64,000 nucleotides of DNA from positions 5,208,001-5,272,000 of the forward strand of contig NZ_LT670817.1 of the NCBI RefSeq assembly GCF_900129425.1, written 5' to 3'. Of the stretch, positions 26,699 through 35,948 are shown piece by piece. Each line of letters starts with the position of its first letter. Positions within the stretch are counted from its first letter, which is position 1. The notes below the pieces were generated by a model. That model saw nothing but the letters and a program-made list of their open reading frames with translations. It was not told the origin of the DNA and made no database searches. This stretch comes from Bradyrhizobium erythrophlei (lineage in GTDB: Bacteria > Pseudomonadota > Alphaproteobacteria > Rhizobiales > Xanthobacteraceae). The translations under genes were made by a program, and so were the position numbers.

Positions 26699-27562
26699 TT
26701 ACTGCATCGCGCGCTCCTGCTTGATCCCGTGGGTCCGTCGATCGAGCAAAAGTTCGACCGACAGGCCGCCCCCCGGTTGCACGCCCGCCTCGTCGAAGCG
26801 ATGGATGGCGCGCACCACGTCGCAGCAGCCATCGGGACTGACCCCGGCCGGTTCCAACCGAAAATCTCCGTCGAACCAGCCCTTGGTGCGCCGGAGATAC
26901 TGCTCGACACTTTCCACGGAACTGTCCGCCGGGCCGATGATGGAGTAATCGATCAGGCCGGTCGTGCCGAGGCCCGATGCCTCGCTCCAGCCATCGTCCC
27001 GATACAGGCCCTCTTCGAGGCGCCAAACTAGGTCGAAGGACTCGCCCGATCTTTTGTGCCAGTGGAGCCGGTAATAAAGGTTGCGCCGCCAACTTGGCGA
27101 ATGGCCGGTCATCCAGTTCATCTCGAACGGCGTCGGCCAGGCGATCAGGCTGCGGTCTCGACTGAACACCACGTCGTCCCCATCATCCGCGGCAAAGGGG
27201 ATATCGGGACGGCCATCGACGGGGGGCCGGCCGATCCGCGTACCGAGCGGAAAAGCGTGGCCCAAGGCGCGCAAGGTCAACCGACCAGCGGCGTCGACGT
27301 CGTATCGTATATTGACCGGGTTGCCATCGAGGCCGGACAGATACATCTTCGCATCGCCGATTTTCAGGCTGGGCGGCCAGTAGACATAGGCGCCAACGGG
27401 CAGCGCCTCCGCGGGTCCGGTAGCGATGCAGTCGAGCAAGAGCACGAGCTGCCGCCCGGCAAACAGCCAGACACCAGCGATGCCGATTAGAGCTAGAACC
27501 GCCAGGATCACGGCGAAACGAATGGCGACTGCTCCTTCGCGCGGGGGTGCTCGCATCAACAT
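26699..27562 (-). CDS. Membrane-anchored hypothetical protein
   Basis: About 287 aa from ATG 27562; a TTG at 27610 would add 16 residues. One N-terminal membrane segment (AIRFAVILAVLALIGIAGVWLFA) is followed by a polar extracytoplasmic domain with repeated aromatic motifs (YVYWPPSLKIGD, WMTGHSPSWRRNLYYRLHWHK). I recognise no family, but the regular YW/W content suggests a beta-rich periplasmic fold. It stands alone, with a dispersed repeat upstream of it. Function unknown. Confidence 0.55.
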   Translation of the reverse strand: MLMRAPPREGAVAIRFAVILAVLALIGIAGVWLFAGRQLVLLLDCIATGPAEALPVGAYVYWPPSLKIGDAKMYLSGLDGNPVNIRYDVDAAGRLTLRALGHAFPLGTRIGRPPVDGRPDIPFAADDGDDVVFSRDRSLIAWPTPFEMNWMTGHSPSWRRNLYYRLHWHKRSGESFDLVWRLEEGLYRDDGWSEASGLGTTGLIDYSIIGPADSSVESVEQYLRRTKGWFDGDFRLEPAGVSPDGCCDVVRAIHRFDEAGVQPGGGLSVELLLDRRTHGIKQERAMQ

Positions 27563-27665
27563 CAGGTCCGCCGATTCATGGAAAAGGGAGGCAAATTGAT
27601 ATACGCTCAAAACATCTAACGGTGAGACTTTTCCTTTCTCCTACCGAAAACGACGATGTCTCTTG

Positions 27666-27729
27666 TGGGTCATTCGCGCCGTTTTGGCCACGGACCAGCC
27701 ACAACCGGTCACCCCCAGCTAACAGACAT
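27666..27729 (+). repeat. Dispersed intergenic repeat, copy A
   Basis: This segment is about 80% identical by eye to 44751-44814 (copy B), starting TGGGTCATTCGCGCCGTTTT and ending at the ...ACAGACAT motif. Both copies lie in intergenic DNA on the plus strand. It is a family of decayed repeats, not part of a gene. Confidence 0.6.
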
Positions 27730-27804
27730 GCTCACCGTCCATCGGCATGTCTCAAACCTGCCAGACGCGGACATTTCGCTACGGCGAAGCGACGCGGATA
27801 TCAG

Positions 27805-29319
27805 TTAGCCACCGCTGCGAAATTGCGTGATGTTCGGCGAGGGCGGATTTGGATATCGCTTAAGCGTTGCCAAGTACTCATCGACAGTTTTGAGCGCAGG
27901 CCCCGATACCCAGCCAAACATTGCCGCTACAATCAGATCCTCGTGCGGATCCATTTCAATGTTGTAAATCTTCGGGTAGCCGGCCATCGGAGCGCTGGCG
28001 GAGAACATACCGGGCTGCCGCTGCGGTCCAATGCCGGTCGGATGAACGTCGGTGAAGTAAATGCGCCACTGCTTCCAACGCGCCGCGACGAGGTCTGCAC
28101 CGATAAAGCTCAAGAGGCTTTCGCGATGTCCTGTGGCTGTGCTTCCGAGCAAGAGGTCGATTTGATCGATGCCGTCAATCGGTCGGTCCGTTGGCATCTT
28201 GCCGCCGACGATGTGGGCGAAGGTCGGCATGAAGTCCATGATCGAGAACATGGCGTAGGTGGTTGTGTTCGGCTTGACCTTGCCGGGCCAACGGATCATT
28301 GCCGCTGTCCGTATCGCGCCCTCTGTCACTTCGCCTAACTCTCCACGGAACGGACCGGAATTGCCCATGTCCGGCGTCCCTTGGTTACCGTGTTCGCGTG
28401 CGGTTTCCCCCTGCGGCCCATTGTCGGAGGCAAAGACGACGATGGTGTTGTCGTCGATGCCAAGTTGTTTCAGCGTGTCGAGGATCTGGCCGACATGGTA
28501 GTCCCCCTCCATCAGCTTGTCGCCGTAGTTGCCGATCCGCGACTTGCCCTTGAACTGCTGCGAAGGCAGGTTCGGGAAGTGCCCCATCGAGAACGGCAGG
28601 TAGAGGAAGAAGGGCTTCCCAGCGGCCGTTTGACGCCGCATGAAGTCAATTGATTTGTCGACCAACTCATCGTCGATATTGGCACGCACCTCCTCGGTAT
28701 ATGGCTTCACCGTCTGCAACGGCCCACCGGCCTTCGCCTCAACGATCTGCGGCCCAGTCTTTAGCAGTGTTTCGTACGGCTCATTGATCGAGTGCGTGAG
28801 GGCGATTGTCACCACATATGTTGCTGCATCCCAGCTAATGTCCGGCGGGATGCCGTAGAACTCATCAAAGCCGTGCGCGGTCGGCAAGCTCTGCGGCGCA
28901 CTTCCAAGGTGCCACTTTCCAAAAATCGCGGTGGCATAGCCCACACTCTTGAACAACTCACCGATGGTGAAGGCGTTAGCGGGAAGTGTATAGGGGCTGC
29001 CCTCAATGGCGATCAGCGACAGACCGTTGCGGATCGAGTATTGTCCGGTCATAAGCGCCGCACGGGAGGGGGTGCACGCTGGTTCCACTAGGAATTGCGT
29101 GAGACGCAATCCCTCTTGAGCCAGTGCATCGAGGCGCGGCGTCGGAGCCCCGCGCAACTCGCCGCCGCCATATGACCCAAGGTCGCCGTAGCCGACGTTG
29201 TCGGCGAGAATAAAAACAACGTTGGGCTTATTGCTTTGTTGCGCAAAGGCGGTCGCCGAACCCATCAAAGCAAGTAGCGTCGCCGCTGAAGCGAAGCGCA
29301 TTAAGGCTGTGACTTTCAT
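27805..29319 (-). CDS. Secreted sulfatase (arylsulfatase family)
   Basis: A 504-aa alkaline-phosphatase-superfamily enzyme with a signal peptide (residues 1-26, ending ATAFA-Q), so it acts in the periplasm. Metal ligands lie in FILADNVGYGDLGS (Asp40/Asn41). The formylglycine motif is Cys82-Thr-Pro-Ser-Arg, which needs oxidation of Cys82 by a formylglycine-generating enzyme not seen in this window. Further signatures are FGKWHLGSAPQSLPTAHGFDEFYG and VFASDNGPQG. It hydrolyses sulfate esters; the substrate is unknown. ATG 29319 is chosen over the upstream frame because it begins the signal peptide. It differs from the two cytosolic-looking sulfatases at 34.2-37.5 kb. Confidence 0.9.
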   Translation of the reverse strand: MKVTALMRFASAATLLALMGSATAFAQQSNKPNVVFILADNVGYGDLGSYGGGELRGAPTPRLDALAQEGLRLTQFLVEPACTPSRAALMTGQYSIRNGLSLIAIEGSPYTLPANAFTIGELFKSVGYATAIFGKWHLGSAPQSLPTAHGFDEFYGIPPDISWDAATYVVTIALTHSINEPYETLLKTGPQIVEAKAGGPLQTVKPYTEEVRANIDDELVDKSIDFMRRQTAAGKPFFLYLPFSMGHFPNLPSQQFKGKSRIGNYGDKLMEGDYHVGQILDTLKQLGIDDNTIVVFASDNGPQGETAREHGNQGTPDMGNSGPFRGELGEVTEGAIRTAAMIRWPGKVKPNTTTYAMFSIMDFMPTFAHIVGGKMPTDRPIDGIDQIDLLLGSTATGHRESLLSFIGADLVAARWKQWRIYFTDVHPTGIGPQRQPGMFSASAPMAGYPKIYNIEMDPHEDLIVAAMFGWVSGPALKTVDEYLATLKRYPNPPSPNITQFRSGG

Positions 29320-29428
29320 AGTGATAGCTCCATGAGCCATACCGGGCTGTAAGCGTAGCTGCCGCATTCAACCCTCTCAAGCAGGCCGCGCGGCATCCAT
29401 TGGGGAGTTAGAGCCAACTGAGGCAGCT

Positions 29429-29662
29429 TTACTCTGGCGGCCTTAGTTCGCTCTTGAGCCAGCCAGTGGCGTTGTTTGAATTCATCGGGTCCTCTGCCAG
29501 CACCTTGTAAGCGAGTTCGCACTTAGGACATTCAAATGTCCACAAATCGGGACCAGCAAAGCTGGGCTCGATACCGGCCAGCATCATTCGAATCCGGCAC
29601 TTGGGGCAGCGAGGCCGCTCGATCATGGTAAGCGACGACTCAGGGGAATGAGTTTGAAACAT
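29429..29662 (-). CDS. Zinc-ribbon miniprotein (GWLKSELRPPE family)
   Basis: A 77-aa protein with two CxxC knuckles (RCPKCRIRM, FECPKCELAYKVL), likely one zinc ribbon. The C-terminus DPMNSNNATGWLKSELRPPE matches the C-terminus of the 78-aa protein at 54755-54991 (DPMKSEAVGWFNGELRPPK), and the knuckles align too, so they are paralogues. AAGGAG lies 6 nt before the ATG. I recognise no named family. It could bind zinc and a partner protein or nucleic acid. It stands alone between the sulfatase and a truncated AraC gene. Confidence 0.65.
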   Translation of the reverse strand: MFQTHSPESSLTMIERPRCPKCRIRMMLAGIEPSFAGPDLWTFECPKCELAYKVLAEDPMNSNNATGWLKSELRPPE

Positions 29663-30028
29663 GTGATGCTCCTTGGATTCAGGCGGGAGGAAACCTCTTA
29701 GTCACCGATAAAGCGGATGGTCGCGTACGAAGATTGTCACCACACCGGTGGCACTCGCGCTCGGCGAGCACCGCCTGACGTTTCTTAATAAGTGGTTCAG
29801 GCAGTGGTTACGTATCTGCGGCAGAAAACTGGCTGGCCGTCCAAATCGTCATTAGCACGCGCCCATCTGCTATCTCACCTTGCGACGGATGGATCTCGTG
29901 TGGCGGGCGCTTCTGCACGCGGAGCCGTACTACTGCTGATGGTCGTTAAGTCCGTTTTGCGCTGCCGTTCACAATCGCTAAACGCGCAGGATGGGAGGCG
30001 GCTGCACAATCGAAGCTTCGCCCTTCAA
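29663..30028. other. Intergenic region, nothing supported
   Basis: An 89-codon ORF at 29792 (+) has no ribosome site, no domain and low-complexity basic composition. I see no RNA gene or repeat. Confidence 0.3.
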
Positions 30029-30445
30029 CTATTGCATAACCAGACTCTCGAGCGTCGATGAGCGATTTAGAGGCATAGGCCAGTCGGGCCTTCGGAGCGT
30101 TTCCGATGGTGTCTCGCCGAATAATGACCGATAGGTGACCGAGAAGCGCCCTAATTCCCAGAAGCCGTGATCAGTAGCAATTCGAGTGACGGTGGCCGTA
30201 GATGGATCGGCGCACAGGAGTGCGCAACGGACAAGGTGCATTCTTCGCAAGGAGAAGTAGCGGATCGGACCCATTCCCAGATGCTCCTCGCAGGCGAGGC
30301 GCAGTGTTCGCTCCCCCACGCCGATTGCGGGGCAAATTTCAGCCAGATAGAGCGGCCGGTCGAGATTCGCTTCCAGGAATTCCGCGAGCCGCGCGACGAT
30401 CGCATAGTGACGTCGGCCGCTTCCCATCCGTTTACTAATCTTCAT
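30029..30445 (-). CDS. Truncated AraC-family DNA-binding protein
   Basis: A 138-aa protein made almost entirely of the AraC double helix-turn-helix: ARLAEFLEANLDRPLYLAEICPAIGVGERTLRLACEEHLGMGPIRYF, then ATVTRIATDHGFWELGRFSVTYRSLFGETPSETLRR. Full AraC regulators carry an N-terminal sensing domain of 150 or more residues; here it is missing, and upstream DNA shows no trace of it in frame. It is either a truncated remnant or a stand-alone DNA-binding protein. No target operon is obvious. Confidence 0.6.
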   Translation of the reverse strand: MKISKRMGSGRRHYAIVARLAEFLEANLDRPLYLAEICPAIGVGERTLRLACEEHLGMGPIRYFSLRRMHLVRCALLCADPSTATVTRIATDHGFWELGRFSVTYRSLFGETPSETLRRPDWPMPLNRSSTLESLVMQ

Positions 30446-30861
30446 GACTAGCCTCCATTCCGGGATCGCAAAGTGACGCTAGAAAAAGAAATGGGGTCTG
30501 ACCATCATTGGGAATACGTACCGGAATAGGTGGAACCACGTGCAAACGTTTGCTGAAGCTATGGCCGGTTTACAGTTCTCAGGCAGTGGCCGGAAATAAA
30601 GCCGTCAGCATGGATCCGGCTACAATTGTATTGTGCCTGCTCAGGCACCGGCGCCAATCGCGAGGCGGACAACCATTCGCAGGCGACGATCCGAAAAGGG
30701 ATGCTACGCAGACCCCACGCGCGCAATGCCGATCATTTCCTGACCCGCAGCAGAAGGCTTGCGGCTGCCTCGCACAGCGCCTCCTGAACGGCGACGCGAA
30801 GCAAGATCAACAGCGCTGAGGTCCGCTCTGGCTCTGCATCATTCGGAAGTAGACTTGCTGT
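30446..30861. other. Intergenic region, nothing supported
   Basis: A 103-codon plus-strand ORF (30508) reads as low-complexity basic protein with no ribosome site; I do not call it. No hairpin or repeat stands out. Confidence 0.3.
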
Positions 30862-31199
30862 CTAAGGCTCGAATTGCCGTCTGCGAACCTCGGAGAGATC
30901 TCTCTCAAGGAAGAAGTTGAGCAAAGTTCGAATCACTGCGACCGTCGCGAGGCGCACCAGCTCGGAGCGATTGAGGTCGCAAGGCTATCGGCGGCGAGCT
31001 GGAAGGTAAGGCCGGCGACCAGCCATCGCGCATAGTGCAGCCACACGTCTCGCCTTTCATGTCCGGTCGCAGATGACAAGAGCATAACCCGCAAACCCCG
31101 GACAAAGGCTTGGATCGTCCCGATCGCAATGATGACCAATACCATCGCATCGATGACCAGCACCGTGCCGTTGGTGATTGCAACGAGCCATTCATGCAT
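30862..31199 (-). pseudogene. Frameshifted DUF1622-like membrane protein gene
   Basis: The frame from ATG 31199 (GAGG 8 nt upstream) gives MHEWLVAITNGTVLVIDAMVLVIIAIG...HYARWLVAGLTFQLAADSLATSIAPSW, a DUF1622-type two-to-three-helix membrane protein, and then runs into a stop after CASRRSQ. The next frame continues exactly where the family should: LVRLATVAVIRTLLNFFLERDLSEVR, stopping at 30862. One base was lost or gained near 30955-30965. It could be a sequence error in an otherwise good gene. It is the last member of the leftward oxidase/sulfatase/ClC run. Confidence 0.75.
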
Positions 31200-31351
31200 C
31201 GTGAGCACCTCGCAACATCTTCAAACCAGTCGTCTCGACCCGCGGGCCAGCACCGGATGGCCTTCGTCCGGACTATGCAATTCCGGCAAGGGTCGTTCGG
31301 CGGCAAAATTGAAGCGCTGAACTATTGGCATCATTTGGTTTCGACGCATCT

Positions 31352-32695
31352 CTAGGTTTGCGCCTGCTTGAGGCGTGTTCTTTCGCGCTCCAGAGTGAGC
31401 TCCCGCAACGAATCGTAGATTGGCGGGTCGTGCATCAGAGTCGGCACCAGCATCGCCATGAAACAGGCCCCCAACATCGGTAAGAGCATCGTGACGTTTG
31501 CCGTCATCTCGACGACAAGGACGATGCCGGTCAGCGGGGCGCGGACGACACCGGTGAAAAAAGCGGCCATCCCGACAACGGCGAATCCCTCGGGTTGAAT
31601 GTTCAGATCCGGAAATACAAGCTGGCACAGCTGACCGAAGAACAGTCCCAGTTGGGCTCCCAGTACAAGCATGGGGGCAAACAGGCCCCCCGGTGTCCCC
31701 GCCGCATACGATATGGCGCCGAGCCCGAGCCTGAGCAGGAAAACGAGCGGAAGCAGGCCAAGCGTCTCCGCCCCGACCAGAGTGCGCTGCGTAATCGGAT
31801 CGCCGCCGCCTACAAGGTCGGGCACGAACCAAGCGAGCATCCCGACTGCCCCGCCGATAAGACCCGCACGCAGCTCGACGGGCCACCGGTCGAGTTGACG
31901 GATCGTCGCAATCGTTCCGAGCAGCAAGCGATTATAAACAATCGCCGTAAGCCCGGCGACCGCCCCAAGGACAAAGTAGAGCGGCCTCGTTGCTGCACCA
32001 GGGTAGGCCAACGCCCCAACATGGAAATCTGCTGCGTCGCCGAGGATCACACGTGACACGGAGATGGCCGTCGCCGACGCGCCAAGCGCCGCTATCGCAA
32101 CGCGTAGCTCGAATCGCCGCACCAATTCCTCCAGGACGAAAATGGCGCCGGCGATCGGAGCGTTGAAAGCAGTGGCCAGGCCTGCCCCGGCGCCTGCGGC
32201 AAGCAACACTCTGCAGTCGGGCCAGCCGCGTCGAAATTCCTTGCCGATTAGATGCCCAATGGTCGCCGCCATCTGAACACTTGGGCCTTCACGGCCGAGC
32301 GCCAGCCCCGAGCCGATCGCCAGCACACCTGCAATGAATTTCACCGGTATGATGCGAAACGGCGCCTGCGGCAGTTCCTCGTTCAGCACGGCCTCGACGT
32401 GTGGGATGCCGCTTCCTGACGCGTGAGGCGAGTAGCGGCGAACCAGCCAAGCCGCTACCGCCGCCCCGGCGGCACAAGCGATGCTGACGACCAAAAAGCC
32501 GGCGAAAGCTTTCGAATGCGTCCAGACGATGAGGGCATCGCGAAACCTGTCCGCCCGTTCAAGCAAGAGCAGGAAGAGCGCTCCTACGAAACCCGAAAAT
32601 GCGCCAACGATAAGCGCCAAAACAGCAAGTACCAGCATGCTGCCATGGTCGCCATCTCGCTCGCTCGCAAGGTTCTGCCCGGGGGTCATTTGCAT
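31352..32695 (-). CDS. clcA: ClC-family chloride/proton exchanger
   Basis: A 447-aa inner-membrane protein. Selectivity-filter motifs are all present: GSGIP (94-98), GREGP with the gating Glu136, and GGLFAPM in the later part, plus the C-terminal Tyr in DPPIYDSL. The internal 'proton' glutamate is present too (EE at 189-190 in FNAPIAGAIFVLEELVRRF), which in E. coli ClcA marks an exchanger instead of a channel. Such proteins help survive extreme acid. The start overlaps the stop of a 33-aa miniORF, suggesting coupled translation. The gene lies in the leftward run with sulfatases and bd oxidase. Confidence 0.92.
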   Translation of the reverse strand: MQMTPGQNLASERDGDHGSMLVLAVLALIVGAFSGFVGALFLLLLERADRFRDALIVWTHSKAFAGFLVVSIACAAGAAVAAWLVRRYSPHASGSGIPHVEAVLNEELPQAPFRIIPVKFIAGVLAIGSGLALGREGPSVQMAATIGHLIGKEFRRGWPDCRVLLAAGAGAGLATAFNAPIAGAIFVLEELVRRFELRVAIAALGASATAISVSRVILGDAADFHVGALAYPGAATRPLYFVLGAVAGLTAIVYNRLLLGTIATIRQLDRWPVELRAGLIGGAVGMLAWFVPDLVGGGDPITQRTLVGAETLGLLPLVFLLRLGLGAISYAAGTPGGLFAPMLVLGAQLGLFFGQLCQLVFPDLNIQPEGFAVVGMAAFFTGVVRAPLTGIVLVVEMTANVTMLLPMLGACFMAMLVPTLMHDPPIYDSLRELTLERERTRLKQAQT

Positions 32696-32787
32696 TTCAC
32701 ATTGGGGACAAGCGAGAACTCAGAGATGGCCACCAAGATCTTTCCGTCGACGACCTTGGCCGGAGCCCCTTGGCCTGAAGTAATCAT
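32686..32787 (-). CDS. 33-aa miniORF coupled to the ClC gene
   Basis: From ATG 32787, preceded by a strong AAGGAGAGACA ribosome site, the frame encodes 33 residues (MITSGQGAPAKVVDGKILVA...) and stops at 32686 inside the first codons of the ClC gene, so the two ORFs overlap in ATGCAAATGA. The ClC gene has no good ribosome site of its own outside this ORF. A leader peptide that feeds ribosomes to the ClC start is the simplest reading; the peptide itself has no recognised function. Confidence 0.55.
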   Translation of the reverse strand: MITSGQGAPAKVVDGKILVAISEFSLVPNVKCK

Positions 32788-32799
32788 TGTCTCTCCTTC

Positions 32800-34119
32800 T
32801 CACGGTCCCGATGGTTCGGCGACGGCGCGTGATGCGTCAAAGACCACCTGGTCGTATTGCCAAAGGCGCTCGAAGAACCTCAGGGCTCGGCAATCGCCGT
32901 CGCCGTCCTGCGCTGTAAATTGCAGAATTTCGGCCAGGGTTCGGTTTCCGTCGATGGCGCCGAGCAGCCGATCCTCGAAAGAGTCGACGGTGCAAACGAG
33001 ATCAGTAAATTTGTGCGACCGGTTAATCAGCACCGCGACGCTACCAGGAGGCAGACGTTCCCGAACGCACACCGTCCCCGGCAGTGCAATGGGAATGTAG
33101 TCGCGCCAGCTATCGCCGGCGAAGGTGATCGGCTGGCTCACCTCGGAGCGATCGTCGCGGTAGGCGATGAAGTCGTGCGAGACCATTGTTCCGCGGAAGA
33201 TTTCGACGGCGGCGTGCTGCAGCCGGGAGGGTAGCGAGGCCAGACGCGCGGCGTGCGGGCTGCGCGCCACCATCCCGCATTGGGCCAAGTAGGGAGCCTG
33301 CTCGATCCAGCGGCCGAAGGACATGCCGCACCGATCGAGCCATGCATACAGTACCGGGACGGAGTATGCGCGATCTTGGGGATGAAGGAGTGCGTCGGCC
33401 ATAGCTTCCGGCTGCCGGAAGTCCTTCGCCCGGCGCAGCACACCCGAGATTGGGTGATCCGCCGATAGTGCCGCAAGCACGGCGGCAAGACCTCGCAGAT
33501 CGTCCTCTGAGGCGCGAATCCCGAGCAGCCGGCAATACTCCTGCATCATGTAGACCCCGGCCCGGCCGTAGCGTGCATAGACCATTAGCCGCATCGCGCC
33601 TTGCGGACGGAGGACATCGCGAAGGGCGCGCAGGCCATGGTCCGGGTCGGGCATGTGATGGAGCACACCGGTGCAGACGACCAAGTCGAAGGAGCGCGCC
33701 AGTTTGCGGACATCCTCGATCGGGAGATGATGGAGTTCGAGGTTGTTCAGATTGTATTTGCGCTGAAGGTCAAGCGTGTGACGCAGGCTCGTTTTGCTTA
33801 CGTCGATCGCGGTGACCCGCGCATCAGGCTCGCGGAGCGCATACCTGGCTGCCTGCGACGTGCCGCAGCCGGCCACTAGAATTTCCTGATTTGCGCGCGG
33901 GCGCTCGTTCGGCCACGTCAGGTGGAACTGCGCGCGGCGACGCTGCGGATTCGCATATAAATCCCTCTCCCGGTCCAGATTGTCGACCGGCGCCGGGTAG
34001 GGCATCTTTTCGTAGAAGTCGCGGACCTCCTGCAAGGCAGAGGTCGCCGGCCCCTCGCACAGATCGCTCCGGGTCACTTCGATTTTCCTAGCAAGCGTCT
34101 TTGCAGACGGCGGGCGCAA
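32800..34119 (-). CDS. SAM-dependent methyltransferase with C-terminal extension
   Basis: A 439-aa cytosolic protein. The class I methyltransferase core spans about residues 75-185: motif I LVAGCGTSQAARYAL, motif II VTAIDVSKTSLRHTL, and VVCTGVLHHMPDPDHGLRALRDVLRPQG. The N-terminus (FYEKMPYPAPVDNLDRERDLYA) is found in a family of bacterial methyltransferases, some linked to protein lysine methylation. About 250 residues follow the core, with DRCGMSFGRWIEQAPY and a final segment LIDGNRTLAEILQF that resembles a small winged or docking domain. Substrate unknown. It ends 12 bp before the miniORF start and lies 49 bp after the sulfatase gene, so it is part of the run. Confidence 0.8.
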   Translation of the reverse strand: MRPPSAKTLARKIEVTRSDLCEGPATSALQEVRDFYEKMPYPAPVDNLDRERDLYANPQRRRAQFHLTWPNERPRANQEILVAGCGTSQAARYALREPDARVTAIDVSKTSLRHTLDLQRKYNLNNLELHHLPIEDVRKLARSFDLVVCTGVLHHMPDPDHGLRALRDVLRPQGAMRLMVYARYGRAGVYMMQEYCRLLGIRASEDDLRGLAAVLAALSADHPISGVLRRAKDFRQPEAMADALLHPQDRAYSVPVLYAWLDRCGMSFGRWIEQAPYLAQCGMVARSPHAARLASLPSRLQHAAVEIFRGTMVSHDFIAYRDDRSEVSQPITFAGDSWRDYIPIALPGTVCVRERLPPGSVAVLINRSHKFTDLVCTVDSFEDRLLGAIDGNRTLAEILQFTAQDGDGDCRALRFFERLWQYDQVVFDASRAVAEPSGP

Positions 34120-34168
34120 TCGAGATTGCCGATTGCGCCCAGCGGTTGCACCATCTCGGGAGACTTTG

Positions 34169-35686
34169 TTATTTCACCGCGCCGCCCGAGCCTACTTCCA
34201 GCGCCTTCCTGTGGGCCTCGAGTTTCTCCATTACGTTGCCGACGGTAAAACTATCGGGCCGCTGCCTGGGTGGGAATTCCACCAGAGTCTGCATATACTG
34301 GGTGACGAGCGCAGCGGCTGGCACTAGTAAAAAGACCCGATCTACCCGCCATTGCTTGTACGAAAGGTCGCCGGCAACCGACGCGTTCTCGAACGGGTCG
34401 CTCCGCAGGTTGAAGAGCTTCGGGACTCTCAGATGCACAAAGGGTTCCTCCCAGGTGTCGAACCCTTCAGCGCGTTGCTCGGCGAAATGGACCTTCCAGT
34501 TGCCGTAGCGAAGCGCCATCAGGTCGCCGTCGTCACTCCAGTACAAGAAGCCTGGGCGTGGGTTCTCTTTCACTTCGCCCTTCCAATAGGGGAGCAGATT
34601 GAACCCGTCGATATAGACCTTGAAGGTTTTCTTCCCGGCCGTGTATCCCTGCTTGAGCTTCGCCGCAATGTCCGGCTCCCCGGCCGCAGCCACGAGCGTG
34701 GGCAGCATGTCCTGATGGGAGAAGATGTCGTTGCTGACAGTACCCGGCTTGATCACACCCGGCCAGCGGATCATGCAGGGCACTCGCCAAGCACCCTCCC
34801 AGTTCGTGTCTTTCTCGCCTCGAAACGGCGTGGTCCCACCGTCAGGCCAGCTGAATTCCTCCGCTCCATTGTCGGTAGCGTACATGACGATGGTATTTTC
34901 GGCGATCCCAAGATCATCGAGTTTCTTGAGGAGTTGTCCGACGTGGCCGTCGTGCTCCACCATCCCGTCGGGATACACGCCGAGACCCGTAACACCCCGC
35001 GACTCCTTCTTGAGATGCGTGAAAATGTGCATCCGAGTCGAATTGAACCAGCAGAAGAACGGCTTGTCGTCCTTCACGGCGGCGTCCATGAACTTCAGGC
35101 TGGCGTCAAGAAACTCGCCGTCCACGGTCTCCATGCGCTTGATCGTCAAAGACCCGGTATCTTCGATTTTCTGTGTTCCATCGGGGTTGGCCCAGGAATG
35201 AAGCACGCCCCGGGGCCCGAACTTCTTCTTGAATTCGGGGATCTTCGGATAATCTTCATTTTCCGGCTCTTGCTCAGCGTTCAGGTGATAGAGGTTTCCG
35301 AAGAACTCGTCGAAGCCGTGCGCCGTCGGCAGGAACTCGTCGCGGTCGCCGAGGTGATTCTTGCCGAACTGGCCGCAGACGTAGCCTTGCGGTTTGAGCA
35401 ATTCGGCAATGGTCGGGTCCTCCGGTTGTAGACCTAGCTTCGCGCCCGGCAAACCGACTTTGGTCAGACCGGTCCGGATCGGCGACTGCCCGGTGATGAA
35501 CGCGGCGCGGCCGGCGGTGCAGCTCTGTTGCCCGTACCAGTCGGTGTACATCGCCCCTTCCTTGGCGATCCGATCGATGTTCGGGGTGCGATACCCCATG
35601 ATGCCGTGATTGTAGCCGCTGATGTTGAACCAGCCGATATCATCGCCCCAGATAATGAGGATGTTCGGCTTATCAGTCTTAGCCAT
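34169..35686 (-). CDS. Cytosolic-type sulfatase (paralogue A)
   Basis: A 505-aa sulfatase. Metal ligands are in IIWGDDIGWFN (Asp15/Asp16) and the formylglycine motif is Cys56-Thr-Ala-Gly-Arg, the CxAxR variant of the sulfatase signature. FGKNHLGDRDEFLPTAHGFDEFFGNLYHLNAEQEPE and YATDNGAEEFSWPDGGTTPFRG are strong family markers. No signal peptide precedes MAKTDKPNIL, so it is predicted to stay in the cytosol or leave by another route. AGGAGGAGATCAA precedes ATG 35686. It is about 60% identical by eye to paralogue B just upstream in the run, from which it arose by tandem duplication (see the cydB tail copy between them). Confidence 0.9.
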   Translation of the reverse strand: MAKTDKPNILIIWGDDIGWFNISGYNHGIMGYRTPNIDRIAKEGAMYTDWYGQQSCTAGRAAFITGQSPIRTGLTKVGLPGAKLGLQPEDPTIAELLKPQGYVCGQFGKNHLGDRDEFLPTAHGFDEFFGNLYHLNAEQEPENEDYPKIPEFKKKFGPRGVLHSWANPDGTQKIEDTGSLTIKRMETVDGEFLDASLKFMDAAVKDDKPFFCWFNSTRMHIFTHLKKESRGVTGLGVYPDGMVEHDGHVGQLLKKLDDLGIAENTIVMYATDNGAEEFSWPDGGTTPFRGEKDTNWEGAWRVPCMIRWPGVIKPGTVSNDIFSHQDMLPTLVAAAGEPDIAAKLKQGYTAGKKTFKVYIDGFNLLPYWKGEVKENPRPGFLYWSDDGDLMALRYGNWKVHFAEQRAEGFDTWEEPFVHLRVPKLFNLRSDPFENASVAGDLSYKQWRVDRVFLLVPAAALVTQYMQTLVEFPPRQRPDSFTVGNVMEKLEAHRKALEVGSGGAVK

Positions 35687-35720
35687 TTGATCTCCTCCTG
35701 TCGGCATTGCAGTTTCGGGT

Positions 35721-35820
35721 CTAGTAGAGGGACATGACTCCGGGCATTATGATCGCTTTACGGTAGAGGGCGGCGCGCCCGCCGGGGTGTAGCCTTTGCG
35801 CTGCCTGCCGCGAAACATCC
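35721..35820 (-). pseudogene. Duplicated tail of cydB between the sulfatases
   Basis: About 90 of 100 bases match 37515-37614, the 3' end of cydB plus the DNA after its stop, at a constant offset of 1794. The leftward frame still encodes MFRGRQRKGYTPAGAPPST and stops with VKRS at 35747, exactly like cydB. This is the scar of the tandem duplication that gave the second sulfatase gene. Confidence 0.85.
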
Positions 35821-35948
35821 GCCGAGCGTCTGCCCGCAGCTAGTCTTGCAAGAGACCGTCGAGACCGAAGATTGGCGGTGAAAGCGTCAACCTCGGACGC
35901 AACGGGCGGCAAGCCAAATGCCTACCGCCCGATGCGGAACGCCGGCGC

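Noticed and set aside
30508..30819. 103-codon plus-strand ORF
   Set aside because: No ribosome site, no domain, low-complexity basic text.
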